A stretch of 64,000 bases of DNA from Sneathia sanguinegens (GCF_001517935.1 NZ_LOQF01000004.1:50048-114047), one strand, 5' to 3'. Positions 34,487 through 45,081 are shown, numbered from the stretch's first letter. Program-made: numbers and translations. Notes: generated by a model not told the origin, from the sequence alone.

Positions 34487-35430
34487 TAGAAAAAATGAGT
34501 ATAGCACCTATGGTAGATAGGACAACATATAACTTTAGACAATTTATTAGACTATTTAATAAAAAATCTACCCTATATACAGAAATGTATACAGCTCAAG
34601 CAATAATTAATGGAAATAGAGAAAAATTATTGAAAATTTCAGAAAATGAACATAAGCTAGTAGTTCAATTAGCAAGTTCATCAATTGAATATACAAGACA
34701 AGCAGCAGAAATTCTTAAGAACTATCCTTTTGATGAAATTAATATTAATGCTGGATGCCCATCTAATAGAGTTTCAGATAATAAAATGGGGGCATACTTA
34801 ATGTCAGAGCCAGACTTACTTTGTAATATGGTGAAAATTTTAAAAGATATTTGTAAAAAGCCTATTACAGTTAAACATCGTATTGGGATAGATGGAACGG
34901 GTGTTTTGGAAAATGATAAAAAATATATGGGTTATGAATATTTACTTAATTTTGTGGATAAATTACATGATAGTGGAGTAGATAAAAATATAATACATGC
35001 AAGAATAGCTATTTTGAAAGGACTTAGTCCAAGTGAAAATAGAACTATACCAGAATTAGACTATAATATGGTATATAAATTAAAAAAAGAAAGACCTAAA
35101 TATAATATAGAAATAAATGGTGGGATTAAGAATTTAGAAGCTGTAAAAGAACAATTGAAATATGTTGATTCAGTTATGATAGGTAGGGCTAGTTATGATA
35201 ACCCCTTATTATTCAATAGTGAAAATATAACAAGAAGCCAAATTTTAGAAAATATGATAGAATATTTAGAAAAAAATACTGATGATAGTATATATCACTT
35301 TACAATGCACACTCTAGGTCTATTTTACAATACAAAATATAGTAAAATATGGAAGAATATAGCAGCAAACACAAGGATAGAAATAGAAGATATAAAACAA
35401 TTCTTGAAAAAATTAAATAATGTGCTATAA
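34483..35430 (+). CDS. dusA: tRNA-dihydrouridine synthase, DusA type
   Basis: 315 residues. FMN TIM-barrel with APMVDRTTYNFRQF, catalytic cysteine C92 in INAGCPSNRV, VTVKHRIGID, and the DusA-specific IHARIAILKGLSPSENRTIPELDY. It reduces uridine 20/20a in the tRNA D loop. The best start is TTG 34483, with AAGGAA 6 bases upstream; ATG 34495 is an alternative that would drop four residues. A promoter for nox lies in its last codons. Confidence 0.92.
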   Translation: MIEKMSIAPMVDRTTYNFRQFIRLFNKKSTLYTEMYTAQAIINGNREKLLKISENEHKLVVQLASSSIEYTRQAAEILKNYPFDEININAGCPSNRVSDNKMGAYLMSEPDLLCNMVKILKDICKKPITVKHRIGIDGTGVLENDKKYMGYEYLLNFVDKLHDSGVDKNIIHARIAILKGLSPSENRTIPELDYNMVYKLKKERPKYNIEINGGIKNLEAVKEQLKYVDSVMIGRASYDNPLLFNSENITRSQILENMIEYLEKNTDDSIYHFTMHTLGLFYNTKYSKIWKNIAANTRIEIEDIKQFLKKLNNVL

Positions 35431-35431
35431 T
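35404..35431 (+). promoter_or_regulatory. Promoter of nox-trxA
   Basis: -35 TTGAAA (35404-35409), 16-base spacer, perfect -10 TATAAT (35426-35431). It overlaps the dusA stop; GGAGG follows at 35458-35462. Confidence 0.72.
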
Positions 35432-35471
35432 AATTTTGTAAAGTATTATGTATATATGGAGGTAAAATTTT

Positions 35472-36800
35472 ATGAAAATCGTTGTTATAGGAGCAAATCA
35501 CGCTGGTACTGCAGCAATTAATACAATATTGGATAATTATAAAAATGCAGAAGTAGTTGTATTTGAAAGAAATAGCAATATAAGTTTTCTAGGTTGTGGA
35601 ATGGCACTATGGATAGGAAGACAAATTTCAGGATCTGATGGTTTATTCTATTGTTCAAAAGAAATATTTGAATCAAAAGGTGCAACAATACATATGGAAA
35701 CAGAAGTTACAGATGTTGACTTTGAAAAGAAAATTGTTTATGCAACTGCTAAAGATGGTTCAAAATATGAAGAAAAATATGATAAATTAATAGTTTCTAC
35801 AGGATCATTACCAATAAGCTTAAATGTTAAAGGTAAGGAATTGGAAAATGTACAATTTGTTAAATTATTCCAAAATGCAAAAGAAGTTATTGAAAAATTA
35901 AGTCACGATGATATAAAACATGTTACAGTAGTTGGAGCTGGGTATATTGGTGTTGAATTAGCAGAAGCATTTAAGAGAATAGGTAAAGAAGTTGCCTTAT
36001 TAGATGCACAAGATATGTGTTTATCAACATATTATGATAAAGAATTCAGAGAAGAAATGAATAAAGTTATCGTTGAACATGGAATTAAAACACATTATGG
36101 AGAAAAATTAGAAGCTATTTTAGGAAAAACTAAGGTTGAAGCAGTTAAAACTAATAAGGGTGAAATTAAGACAGATATGGTAATTTTATGTGTTGGATTT
36201 AGACCTAATACAGACTTATTAAAAGATAAATTAGAATTATTCAAAAATGCATATAAGGTAAATAGATGTCAAGAAACTAGCCAAAAAGATGTATATGCAA
36301 TTGGTGATTGTGCAACTATATATGACAATGCAATAAGAGATATTAATTATATTGCATTAGCAACTAATGCTGTTAGATCTGGAATAATAGCAGCTCATAA
36401 TGCTTGTGGTACAAAATTAGAATCTATAGGAGTTCAAGGTTCAAATGGAATTTCAATTTATGGTTTAAATATGGTATCAACAGGTTTAACAGAAGAAAAA
36501 GCTAAATCATTAGGAATTGATGTTTTATCAACAAGTTTTTCAGATTTACAAAAACCAGGCTTTATGGAAAGTAAGAATGAAAAGGTTATGATTAAGATAG
36601 TTTATGAAAAGGAAAGTAGAAGAATAATAGGTGCACAAATTGCGTCTAAATATGATATTTCAATGGGTATACATGTATTCTCATTAGCAATACAAGAAGG
36701 AATAACTATAGATAAATTTAAATTATTAGATATATTCTTCTTACCTCACTTTAACCAACCATATAACTATATTACAATGGCAGCATTATCTGCAAAATAA
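35472..36800 (+). CDS. nox: NADH oxidase (water-forming type), FAD-dependent
   Basis: A 442-residue pyridine nucleotide-disulfide oxidoreductase. The single redox cysteine C42 in FLGCGMALW and H10 in GANHAG are the hallmarks of the streptococcal Nox/NADH peroxidase group. FAD motif IGANHAG, NAD motif [15 protein letters not shown] and YAIGDCA are present, with the C-terminal dimer domain. It likely reduces O2 to water with NADH, protecting an anaerobic lifestyle and recycling NAD+. A CoA-disulfide reductase-like role is an alternative. It is 10 bases upstream of trxA. Confidence 0.88.
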   Translation: MKIVVIGANHAGTAAINTILDNYKNAEVVVFERNSNISFLGCGMALWIGRQISGSDGLFYCSKEIFESKGATIHMETEVTDVDFEKKIVYATAKDGSKYEEKYDKLIVSTGSLPISLNVKGKELENVQFVKLFQNAKEVIEKLSHDDIKHVTVVGAGYIGVELAEAFKRIGKEVALLDAQDMCLSTYYDKEFREEMNKVIVEHGIKTHYGEKLEAILGKTKVEAVKTNKGEIKTDMVILCVGFRPNTDLLKDKLELFKNAYKVNRCQETSQKDVYAIGDCATIYDNAIRDINYIALATNAVRSGIIAAHNACGTKLESIGVQGSNGISIYGLNMVSTGLTEEKAKSLGIDVLSTSFSDLQKPGFMESKNEKVMIKIVYEKESRRIIGAQIASKYDISMGIHVFSLAIQEGITIDKFKLLDIFFLPHFNQPYNYITMAALSAK

Positions 36801-36810
36801 GGAGGAAAAA

Positions 36811-37143
36811 ATGAGTAAAGTTGTACATTATGAAGGAGAAAATTTAGTTGATTCTTTATTAGATACAGTAGTATCAAAAGAAGGAGTTACAGTAGTTGAT
36901 TTCTTTGCAACATGGTGTGGACCATGTAGAGCATTAGGACCAGTCTTAGATGAATTATCAATGGAAGTAGATTATAAGATAGTAAAGGCAGATGTTGATA
37001 AATATGCAGACATAGCTGCTTTTTATGGAGTTAGAAGTATACCAACTCTTGTTATATTCAAAGATGGTAAACCTGTTGAAACATTGATAGGTGGAAGATC
37101 AAAAGAACAATTAAATGAAGAAGTTCTTAAAGCAACAAAATAA
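36811..37143 (+). CDS. trxA: Thioredoxin
   Basis: A 110-residue thioredoxin with the standard WCGPC site (C36, C39) and the cis-proline strand RSIPTLVIFKDGK. No signal peptide, so cytoplasmic. It shares the nox promoter and has a GGAGG RBS; the pair forms a small oxygen/thiol-defence unit. No thioredoxin reductase is in the window. Confidence 0.95.
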   Translation: MSKVVHYEGENLVDSLLDTVVSKEGVTVVDFFATWCGPCRALGPVLDELSMEVDYKIVKADVDKYADIAAFYGVRSIPTLVIFKDGKPVETLIGGRSKEQLNEEVLKATK

Positions 37144-37144
37144 T

Positions 37145-37175
37145 AAAAAAAAGAAGACAAAAGTCTTCTTTTTTA
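37145..37175. terminator. Bidirectional terminator between trxA and pepA
   Basis: AAAAAAGAAGAC/GTCTTCTTTTTT (37147-37158 with 37163-37174) with an AAAA loop. It overlaps the 3' end of the minus-strand aminopeptidase gene. Confidence 0.88.
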
Positions 37176-38597
37176 TTGCATTGATTTAGCTAAATTATAT
37201 AAAGTTTTTACATGTATACCAGTTGCACCAGTAGGTAAGTAACTATATGCAGAAGATAAATAAGCTGTTCCAGCAATATCTAAATGTATCCAAGGAAGAT
37301 TATTATTAAATTCTCCAACAAACATACCTGCAGTTATAGCTCCTCCTAATCTACCACCAGTATTTTTAATATCTGCTACTCTTGATTTGTTTAATTTTGC
37401 ATATTCACTATCATAAGGTAATTGCCAAATTTTTTCTCCAGCTTCTTTTGATGCTTCTTTTAAATTATCAAAGAAAGTTTGATTATTTGTTACAGCACCA
37501 GTATAAACTTCACCTAATGCAACCATACAAGCACCAGTTAGTGTAGCTAGGTCAATAACTTTAGTTGCTTTCATAACAGTTGAAGCATAGTATACTGAAT
37601 CAGCAAGTGTAACTCTTCCTTCAGCATCAGTATTATCTACTTCTATTGTTTTACCAGCTAAGCTACTAATAATATCCCCTGGTTTATATGAATGACCAGA
37701 TAAGGCATTTTCACAAGCAGCAACTACTCCAACTACATTAATATTAAGTTTAGCTTTTGCAATAGCATGTATAGTACCTATTACTGTACCAGCACCACCC
37801 ATATCACAGAACATAGTCTTCATACCATCACTTGGTTTTAATGAATAACCACCAGAATCATATGTTATTCCTTTACCAACTAAAGCAAGTTTTTCTTCAG
37901 TATCAGGTTTGTTAGAATATTCCATAACAATGAATTTTGGTTCTCTATCTGAACCGCTACCTACAGCTAAAAAAGCATGTAGACCCATTTTTTCAGCTTC
38001 AGCCTTACCATAAATTGTAACTTTTGCACCAACTTTTTCTAGTTCTTCTTTAGCACGAAGAGCTAAAGATTCAGGATAAATATAGTTAGAAGGCAAATTA
38101 ACCAAATCTCTTGTTAAGAAAACAGAATCAAGTAGACTTAAAGTTTCATTAACACTTTTTTGAACTTTTTCTAATTTTTCAGCTTCAATATTTAAAGAGC
38201 AATTAAGCACAAATTCTTTATGTTCTTTTTTATCCTTTAGGAATCTATCAAAGCTATATTCAGCTTGTTTGAAACCTTCAACTATTGCAGAAGTTACTTT
38301 TGCAGTACAAAAACCTTCTATTTTTTCAAGTTCTAGTTGCACTTCAGAAATATTATTTGCTTGTAAATTCTTTGCTAAATCAAAGAAAGCTTCACGAATC
38401 TTATTCAAAGTAAGTTCAGATTTTTTACCTAAACCTACAAAGGCAAAATTTTCAAAAATATCTACATAAACTTGTTTAAATTTACCTTCAAATATTTTCT
38501 TTTCTTTTAATTGATTATAGTATTTACAATCACAATCGTGACCTTCAAAGAATAATTCTATTGTTAAGCCAGTTTTTTTGTTTAAATTAAATTTCAT
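37173..38597 (-). CDS. pepA: Leucyl aminopeptidase (M17)
   Basis: 474 residues. The M17 signature NTDAEGRVTLAD, the metal-site segment VGKGITYDSGGYSLKPSDGM and the MGGAGTVIG helix are complete, so the two-zinc active site is intact. It removes N-terminal amino acids from peptides in the cytoplasm. ATG 38597 is chosen because GGAGG is 5 bases upstream; an in-frame ATG at 38609 overlaps the stop of the preceding transporter gene. Last gene of the pth-transporter-pepA group. Confidence 0.94.
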   Translation of the reverse strand: MKFNLNKKTGLTIELFFEGHDCDCKYYNQLKEKKIFEGKFKQVYVDIFENFAFVGLGKKSELTLNKIREAFFDLAKNLQANNISEVQLELEKIEGFCTAKVTSAIVEGFKQAEYSFDRFLKDKKEHKEFVLNCSLNIEAEKLEKVQKSVNETLSLLDSVFLTRDLVNLPSNYIYPESLALRAKEELEKVGAKVTIYGKAEAEKMGLHAFLAVGSGSDREPKFIVMEYSNKPDTEEKLALVGKGITYDSGGYSLKPSDGMKTMFCDMGGAGTVIGTIHAIAKAKLNINVVGVVAACENALSGHSYKPGDIISSLAGKTIEVDNTDAEGRVTLADSVYYASTVMKATKVIDLATLTGACMVALGEVYTGAVTNNQTFFDNLKEASKEAGEKIWQLPYDSEYAKLNKSRVADIKNTGGRLGGAITAGMFVGEFNNNLPWIHLDIAGTAYLSSAYSYLPTGATGIHVKTLYNLAKSMQ

Positions 38598-38608
38598 ATA
38601 TACCTCCA

Positions 38609-40234
38609 TTAAATTTGTTCATTTATTATTTTTTCAACTACATTTCTTGCATGATCGCAAATTCTTGTAAAATGGCAAATAATATCTACATAGTATAAGC
38701 CAGTTTTAATTTCACAATTACCATTTTTAAGTCTAGCAATATGTCTTTTTCTTGCCTTTTTTTCATAAGTGTAAATAGAATTATGTAGGTCAAGAGCTTC
38801 GATAGCTTTTATTTTATCATTATTATTAAAAGCTTCTAAGCTTGTAGATAACATTTCATTGGTTATATTAGCTAAACCTATAACTTCGTTTTTAGCTTCT
38901 TGAGAAAAGAGCATTTGCTTTTTAATTTGATAATCAACATCTCTAACTAATGACATTGCATGATCACCTATACGCTCTATGTCTCTTGAAATATCCATTA
39001 GGTTAGATCCAATTTCACTATCTGTATGTGCTAAATGTTCATGGAATAGTGCAGTTAAATAATTATTAATAGCTCTATCAAGATTATTAATTTCTTCTTC
39101 TTTTATAGCTACTTTTTCACCAACAGCTCCATCTCTATTTTCGAAATAATTAACAGCTCTAACTAAATTTTCAGTAGCTTTTCTAAGCATAACAGATAAT
39201 TCTTTTTTTGCTTGACCTATAGCTACAGAAGGAGCATTATGTATAAGCATTTCATCTAAAAATTTAGGCTTGTATGTTTCTTCATCTTCATTATATGGAA
39301 TGATTTTGGTAACAATAAAGGCAAGAGAACCTATGAATGGAAATAAAATTAAGGTATTAGTTCCATTAAAAGTTGCATGAGCCAAAGCTATTGTTAATTT
39401 AGGTGGTAATTTAAATAATTGCTCAATAAAGATTATTAAATTAGTAAAAGGTGTTAAAAATATTGAGAATACCACTGTACCAATAACATTGAATAATACA
39501 TGCGATAAAGCAACTCTTTTTGCTGATCTATTAGCACCAATACAAGCTAAGATTGCTGTTATTGTAGTACCTATATTATCACCAAATAAGACAGGTAAAG
39601 TAGCCTTAAGGGTTATAATATGTTCGGAATAAAGATTTTGTAGGATACTTATGGTTGCTGAAGATGCCTGTATCATCATAGTAAGTAAAGTACCTATGAA
39701 AACACCTAAAACAGAATTTTTTCCTAAATCTATCATTAATTGAGTGAACCAAGGTTCATATTTTAAAGGTTGCATGGCAGATGACATAAGAGTTAATGCA
39801 AAGAATATTCCTCCAAAACCATAAACTATACGACCTATATTATTTAAAGTAGCTTTTTTTGTAAAAAATAAAAGGGCAGCACCTATAAATAATATGGGTA
39901 ATGAAAATTTAGATAGGTTAAATCCTATAATAAAAGTTGTAAGTGTAGTTCCTATATTTGCACCCATTACTATACCAATGGCTTGCTTTAAATTAAGTAA
40001 ACCTGCACCTACTAAACCAACAACTATTACAGTAGTACCAGAACTAGATTGTAATAAAATTGTTACAAGTATACCAGTTAAAACACCTAGAAAAGGATTG
40101 GTCGTATACTTATCTAATAAATTTCTTAATCTATCACCAGCGGACATTTGAAGACCATCACCCATGTATTTAATACTAAATAGAAAAATTCCAAGTCCTC
40201 CAAAAAATTGAAATAATGCTATCTTATAGTCCAT
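38609..40234 (-). CDS. Na+/phosphate cotransporter family protein with PhoU-like tail
   Basis: A 541-residue protein. The first 310 residues hold two inverted Na/Pi-cotransporter repeats with the QSSSGTTVIVVG (about 62-73) and QASSATISIL (about 189-198) motifs; each follows or precedes a GANIGTT/GDNIGTT motif. The C-terminal 200 residues are helical and PhoU-like (DISRDIERIGDHAMSLVRD, ICDHARNVVEKI). This is the YjbB/NptA arrangement, for phosphate export or uptake driven by sodium. It is 38 bases after pth. Confidence 0.9.
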   Translation of the reverse strand: MDYKIALFQFFGGLGIFLFSIKYMGDGLQMSAGDRLRNLLDKYTTNPFLGVLTGILVTILLQSSSGTTVIVVGLVGAGLLNLKQAIGIVMGANIGTTLTTFIIGFNLSKFSLPILFIGAALLFFTKKATLNNIGRIVYGFGGIFFALTLMSSAMQPLKYEPWFTQLMIDLGKNSVLGVFIGTLLTMMIQASSATISILQNLYSEHIITLKATLPVLFGDNIGTTITAILACIGANRSAKRVALSHVLFNVIGTVVFSIFLTPFTNLIIFIEQLFKLPPKLTIALAHATFNGTNTLILFPFIGSLAFIVTKIIPYNEDEETYKPKFLDEMLIHNAPSVAIGQAKKELSVMLRKATENLVRAVNYFENRDGAVGEKVAIKEEEINNLDRAINNYLTALFHEHLAHTDSEIGSNLMDISRDIERIGDHAMSLVRDVDYQIKKQMLFSQEAKNEVIGLANITNEMLSTSLEAFNNNDKIKAIEALDLHNSIYTYEKKARKRHIARLKNGNCEIKTGLYYVDIICHFTRICDHARNVVEKIINEQI

Positions 40235-40272
40235 TTATTTCCACCCTCTTTTTTAAAATCAGGCTTTGCGTG

Positions 40273-40842
40273 TTATTTTTTCTTTTTCTCATTAAAACCC
40301 TTTCCACTATATTTATTTCTTAATTTTTCAAAGCTCATATCATTTATTATGTCATTTATTAAAGAATTGAATAAGTTAAATTTTGCTTGAATAATTTCTA
40401 ATTCTTCAGTTGAAAATTTTCCAAGTACATGACCTATAGCTTCAGCCTTTTTATGACCTATACCCACTTTTATTCTATTAAAATTATCACCACAATGAGC
40501 GATTATAGATTTTATACCATTATGGCCACCAGAAGAACCATTATTTTTTATTCGTATTTTTCCAACTTCCATATCCATATCGTCATAAATGACATAAAGA
40601 TCTTCTGGTTTTATCTTATAATATTTCATTAATTCGCTAATAGCTTGACCAGAATTATTCATATATGTTAGAGGCTTTTGAAAAAAAATGTCATTATCTT
40701 TTATAAAATTAGAATTAAAATTAGATTTGAAAGTATGTAAATTTCTATAATTCAAATAATTATCTAAAATTATAAAGCCAAGATTGTGTCTAGTATTAGA
40801 GTATTCATCTCCAGGATTACCTAAACCAACGATTAATTTCAT
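40273..40842 (-). CDS. pth: Peptidyl-tRNA hydrolase
   Basis: 189 residues: KLIVGLGNPGDEYSNTRHNLGF with catalytic H19, YMNNSGQA, DDMDMEVGKIRI (catalytic Asp region) and GGHNGIKSI. It frees tRNA from stalled peptidyl-tRNA. ATG 40842 is set by AGGTGA 5 bases upstream; an in-frame ATG at 40851 is inside the RBS region. Confidence 0.95.
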   Translation of the reverse strand: MKLIVGLGNPGDEYSNTRHNLGFIILDNYLNYRNLHTFKSNFNSNFIKDNDIFFQKPLTYMNNSGQAISELMKYYKIKPEDLYVIYDDMDMEVGKIRIKNNGSSGGHNGIKSIIAHCGDNFNRIKVGIGHKKAEAIGHVLGKFSTEELEIIQAKFNLFNSLINDIINDMSFEKLRNKYSGKGFNEKKKK

Positions 40843-40858
40843 TAAAATCACCTAGTGT

Positions 40859-40888
40859 ATTATAGCATATAATAAGTCTACTTTTCAA
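40859..40888 (-). promoter_or_regulatory. Promoter of the pth operon
   Basis: On the minus strand: -35 TTGAAA (40883-40888), 18-base spacer, perfect -10 TATAAT (40859-40864). On the opposite strand a TATAAT at 40902-40907 with no good -35 may serve the cysteine desulfurase gene. Confidence 0.7.
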
Positions 40889-40941
40889 TTTTAAAATATG
40901 ATATAATAAGCATAGAAATTAGATAATTAGGAGTTTAAATC

Positions 40942-42045
40942 ATGAATAATAAGATATATTTTGATAATGCTGCAACTACAAAAATGAGAAAAGAAGTTTT
41001 AGAATATTTTTTTACAACTTGTGAAAAATATTATGCTAATCCTTCATCAGTACATACTTTGGGTAGAGAAGCAAGGGTAATGCTAGAAAAGGCTAGATCA
41101 AATATTGCGAATTTATTAAATGTAAAAAGTCAAGATATTATATTTACTTCGGGAGCTACTGAAGCAAATAATTTAGCACTGAAAGGTATTATGGAAAAAA
41201 GTGAGAAAAAGGAAATAATTAGTTCGTATTTAGAACATTCTAGTGTACTTAAAGTTCTTAATCAATTAGAAAATGAGGGCTACATAGTACACTATGTTAA
41301 AATTTTAAAAAATGGACAAATTGATTTAGAAGATTTAAAAAAATATATTAATAAAAATACAGCTTTAGTAAGTGTTATGGCAGTTAATAATGAGACAGGT
41401 ACAAAACAACCTATAGCAGAATTAGCTATGCTTTTAAAAGATAGGGATATATATTTTCATGTGGATGCAACTCAATTAATTGGAAAAATAGAAATAGATC
41501 CATATTTATTAGGAATAGATAGTATGACAGCTTCAGCACATAAGTTTTATGGACCTAAGGGTGTAGGAATACTTTATCTAAAAAATGATATAGCTATAGA
41601 AAAGCAAATTTTTGGAGGACCTCAAGAAAGAAATAAAAGGGCTGGTACAGAAAATTTGAATGGGATTTTAGCTAGTTCATATGCATTGGAATTAGCCTAT
41701 AAAAATATGAAAGAAGAAGGCAAATATATAGAAGATTTAACAAAATATTTATTAAGTAAATTAAAAGACAAGTATGTTATAAATGGAGAAAATAGGATAT
41801 CAGGAATATTAAATATTCAAATAAAAGATAAAGATATACAAATGCTATTACCTTTATTAGATATGAAGGGAATAATGGTTAGTGGTGGTTCTGCTTGTAT
41901 GTCAGGGAGTATATCAGCTTCTCCCATTTTATTAGCAATGGGTTTGAGTGAAAAGGAAGCAAAATCATCTATAAGAATTTCTCTTGGGATATATAATACT
42001 AAGGAAGAAATTGATTATTTTGTTGATTGTTTGGAGAAAATATAA
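40942..42045 (+). CDS. Cysteine desulfurase, NifS/IscS type
   Basis: A 367-residue group I cysteine desulfurase. Landmarks are YFDNAATT at the N-terminus, SGATEANNLAL (70-80), PLP lysine K201 in ASAHKFYGPKGVG, RAGTEN, and the mobile-loop cysteine C319 in SGGSACMSGS. It supplies persulfide sulfur, probably for tRNA thiolation or other non-SUF uses. Its TAA overlaps the dnaE ATG by one base (TAATG), an unusual partner for this enzyme. Confidence 0.92.
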   Translation: MNNKIYFDNAATTKMRKEVLEYFFTTCEKYYANPSSVHTLGREARVMLEKARSNIANLLNVKSQDIIFTSGATEANNLALKGIMEKSEKKEIISSYLEHSSVLKVLNQLENEGYIVHYVKILKNGQIDLEDLKKYINKNTALVSVMAVNNETGTKQPIAELAMLLKDRDIYFHVDATQLIGKIEIDPYLLGIDSMTASAHKFYGPKGVGILYLKNDIAIEKQIFGGPQERNKRAGTENLNGILASSYALELAYKNMKEEGKYIEDLTKYLLSKLKDKYVINGENRISGILNIQIKDKDIQMLLPLLDMKGIMVSGGSACMSGSISASPILLAMGLSEKEAKSSIRISLGIYNTKEEIDYFVDCLEKI

Positions 42046-45026
42046 TGTTTGTTAATCTTAAATTACATACGGATTATAGTTTGCTTGAAGGAGTAGCAAA
42101 AGTAGAAGACTATATAAAAAAGGCTAAAAGTACTGAAAGTAAATATTTGGGACTTTGTGATAATAATATGTATGCTACTATGAAAATGTATAATTTGTGT
42201 AAAAAATTTGGCCTAGAATTTGTTGCAGGACTAGACCTCTATGTTTATGGATTAAAAAAAGAGGGTAAATATGTAATAACAGTCTATGCAAAAGGTGAAG
42301 CAGGGTATAAAGATTTAGTTAATTTAAGCAGTTTAAGCTATACAAAAAAAGGTGTAGTTGATATAACAGATATAAATAAATTTGAAAATATCACAATATT
42401 ACTAGGTTCTATTAATTCAGAACTTTATGAGTTCATTTCAAATTTAGAATATGCAGAAGCGAAAAAATTAATAGAAGAATATAAGAAAATTTTCAATAAA
42501 TTTTATTTAGAATTACCTTGTTTTTCTATACCTCAAAATGTACTATTATTTTATCAAGAATTAGCTCTAGAATATGATTTAGAACCTGTTGCAGTTAATG
42601 ATACCTACTATGTAGAAAAAGAAGACTATAAATTACAGAAAATAGTATCAGCAATAAGGGATAATATTAATATAAATAAAGTCCAAAGATATTATAAACA
42701 AGTAGACCTATATTTTAAAAGTGAAGAAGAAATATTAAAAAATTTACAGGGTCTAAAAAAAGACTTTGTTATTAAGGCTATAAATAATACAGAGTTAATT
42801 GCAAAAAGTTCAAGTTTAGAATTAAAATTTTCAAAAGTAAGATTACCAAAATTAAATCTAAAAATATCAGAAAAAGAATATTTGAAAGAATTGGTCTATT
42901 CTAATTTAGAAAAAAAGTATGCAGCTAATGCAGAGGCTAAAAAAAGACTTGATTATGAATTAGAAATTATAGATAAAATTGGCTTTAATTCTTACTTTAT
43001 CATTGTCTATGATATAGTAAATTTTGCAAGAAAAAATGATATTTTAATAGGACCAGGAAGGGGGTCAGCAGCTGGTAGTATAGTTGCTTATTTGTTAGAT
43101 ATAACAAAAGTAGACCCTATAAAATATGAATTAATGTTTGAAAGATTTTTAAATATTGCAAGAAAAAATTTGCCAGATATAGATCTTGATTTTGAAACAG
43201 ATAAAAAAGAAAAAGTTGTGCAATATGTTATGGAAAAATATGGTCAAGAACATGTAGCGAATATAATAACTTTTTCAACTTTTAAAGAAAAACAATTGTA
43301 TAAAGACTTATGTAGAATATTTAATTGTAATGAAAAAGAAGTTTTTTTAAAAAAGATAGTTTCTAAACTAATTAATAATGTAAGACATAGCTCTATACAT
43401 GCTTCCGGTATTATTATATCAGATGAAAAATTAACTGATTTTGTTCCAATTAATAAAGTTGAAGCTCTTAATATAAATATAACTCAATATCAAATGGAAG
43501 AATTAGAAAAAATGGGCTTACTTAAGATGGATTTTTTATCTTTATTAAATTTAGATATTTTAAGTAGGGTATCTAAACTAACAAAAATTAAATTGGATGA
43601 AATAAGTTTTTTAGATAAAAAAGTTTTTGACTTATATAACGAGGGAAAAACTTTAGGAATATTTCAAGTTGAAGCTCCGGGTATAACCAAATTAATAAAA
43701 AAATTTAAGATTAATAAATTTGAAGATATATCAGCTGTGCTAGCTTTATATAGACCAGGGCCTTTAAAAAGTGGTATGGTAGAAGATATTATTGATATAA
43801 AAAATAATAAAAAAGAAGTGAGATATCTTTTTGAAGATCTTAAGCCTATTTTAGAAAATACTTATGGAATGATAATTTATCAAGAACAGGTAATGTTAAT
43901 TGCAAGAAAAATAGCAGGCTTTAATTTAAATGAAGCAGATGATTTAAGAAAGGCTATAAGTAAAAAGAAGCAAGAAATATTAGAAGAGTATAAGAATAGA
44001 TTTATAACTTCTTCTATAAAAAGAGGTTATGCAAAAGATAAGGTAGAAAAGCTTTATTCACAAATAGAAAAATTTGGTGAATATGGATTTAATAAGTCAC
44101 ATTCCATAGCTTATGCCATGCTTTCATATTATACAGCTTATTTTAAAACTTACTATAAAAAAGAATATTTATGTAGTTTATTAAATGTTCAGATAGGTAC
44201 ACATGATAAAATTGAAAGATATAATGAAGAGTTGAATTACCTTATTAAACCAAGTATAAATAAATCAGATGTATATTTTAAAATTGAAGCTGATAAAATA
44301 AGATATGCTCTTTATAGCATTAGTAATATTTCAATTAATTTGGCAAAGGATATAGTTGAAGAAAGAGAAAAAAATGGACTATATAAAGATATTATAGATT
44401 TTTTAACTAGAATGCAAAAATATTCATTTACTAAAAATCAATTTGAAACTTTAGTAAAAGCTGGGACCTTAGATGAATTTGAAATATCAAGAAAAGAACT
44501 TATTGAAAATTCAAGCAAGTTACTTAAATTAGCAAAGGAAAATAGCTTAAGACAAGACAATGTCTTAAATCCTATTTTTATGAATGATGCAAGAGTTACT
44601 TATGAAAAAGAAGGTTTAAAAAAAGATAGTATAAAAGAATTAGTAGAAATGGAAAGAACTTCATTAGGCTTAAGTTTTAGCCAACCTAAAAATGATTTAG
44701 TTGATATTCTAGTAAATAAGGTTTGCTATGAAAATGAATATGAAATTATACTAGAAAATAAGAGAAAGATAAAATTAAGAGATTTAAATAAATATAGTCC
44801 AAGTTACTTAAATATTTTATTAGATGATTTAAGTGAAGCTCAGAAAAAAGATTTAAAAAATTTGATAAGAGCTAGTGGTGGCTTTGCTAAAGTACAATTT
44901 TATTTGAATAAGAAAAAATTATTTATGAAGCATAATATATATTTTGATTTGACTGAAGAAAAAATAAAAAAATTAATAAATATTGTTGGGAAAAAACATT
45001 TGTCAATTAGTGTGAAAGCTAAGTAA
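42045..45026 (+). CDS. dnaE: DNA polymerase III alpha subunit (short DnaE)
   Basis: A 993-residue C-family polymerase. The PHP domain lies at the N-terminus (KLHTDYSLLEG); the palm has PGRGSAAGSIVAYLL and the catalytic PDIDLDFE (D380, D382); YQEQVM and the GFNKSHSIAYAMLSYYTAYFK helix follow. PHP metal residues look lost (HTD where active forms have HxH; CDNN for TDH), so proofreading by PHP is unlikely. It is about 160 residues shorter than E. coli DnaE, mainly at the C-terminal OB/tau-binding end. ATG 42045 is set by GGAGA 8 bases upstream and by family alignment; an in-frame ATG at 42027 lies in the preceding gene. Confidence 0.93.
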   Translation: MFVNLKLHTDYSLLEGVAKVEDYIKKAKSTESKYLGLCDNNMYATMKMYNLCKKFGLEFVAGLDLYVYGLKKEGKYVITVYAKGEAGYKDLVNLSSLSYTKKGVVDITDINKFENITILLGSINSELYEFISNLEYAEAKKLIEEYKKIFNKFYLELPCFSIPQNVLLFYQELALEYDLEPVAVNDTYYVEKEDYKLQKIVSAIRDNININKVQRYYKQVDLYFKSEEEILKNLQGLKKDFVIKAINNTELIAKSSSLELKFSKVRLPKLNLKISEKEYLKELVYSNLEKKYAANAEAKKRLDYELEIIDKIGFNSYFIIVYDIVNFARKNDILIGPGRGSAAGSIVAYLLDITKVDPIKYELMFERFLNIARKNLPDIDLDFETDKKEKVVQYVMEKYGQEHVANIITFSTFKEKQLYKDLCRIFNCNEKEVFLKKIVSKLINNVRHSSIHASGIIISDEKLTDFVPINKVEALNINITQYQMEELEKMGLLKMDFLSLLNLDILSRVSKLTKIKLDEISFLDKKVFDLYNEGKTLGIFQVEAPGITKLIKKFKINKFEDISAVLALYRPGPLKSGMVEDIIDIKNNKKEVRYLFEDLKPILENTYGMIIYQEQVMLIARKIAGFNLNEADDLRKAISKKKQEILEEYKNRFITSSIKRGYAKDKVEKLYSQIEKFGEYGFNKSHSIAYAMLSYYTAYFKTYYKKEYLCSLLNVQIGTHDKIERYNEELNYLIKPSINKSDVYFKIEADKIRYALYSISNISINLAKDIVEEREKNGLYKDIIDFLTRMQKYSFTKNQFETLVKAGTLDEFEISRKELIENSSKLLKLAKENSLRQDNVLNPIFMNDARVTYEKEGLKKDSIKELVEMERTSLGLSFSQPKNDLVDILVNKVCYENEYEIILENKRKIKLRDLNKYSPSYLNILLDDLSEAQKKDLKNLIRASGGFAKVQFYLNKKKLFMKHNIYFDLTEEKIKKLINIVGKKHLSISVKAK

Positions 45027-45081
45027 AATCAATTGAAAAAAAATGGAAAATATGTTAAACTTAATATAAAGTGGAGGTATT

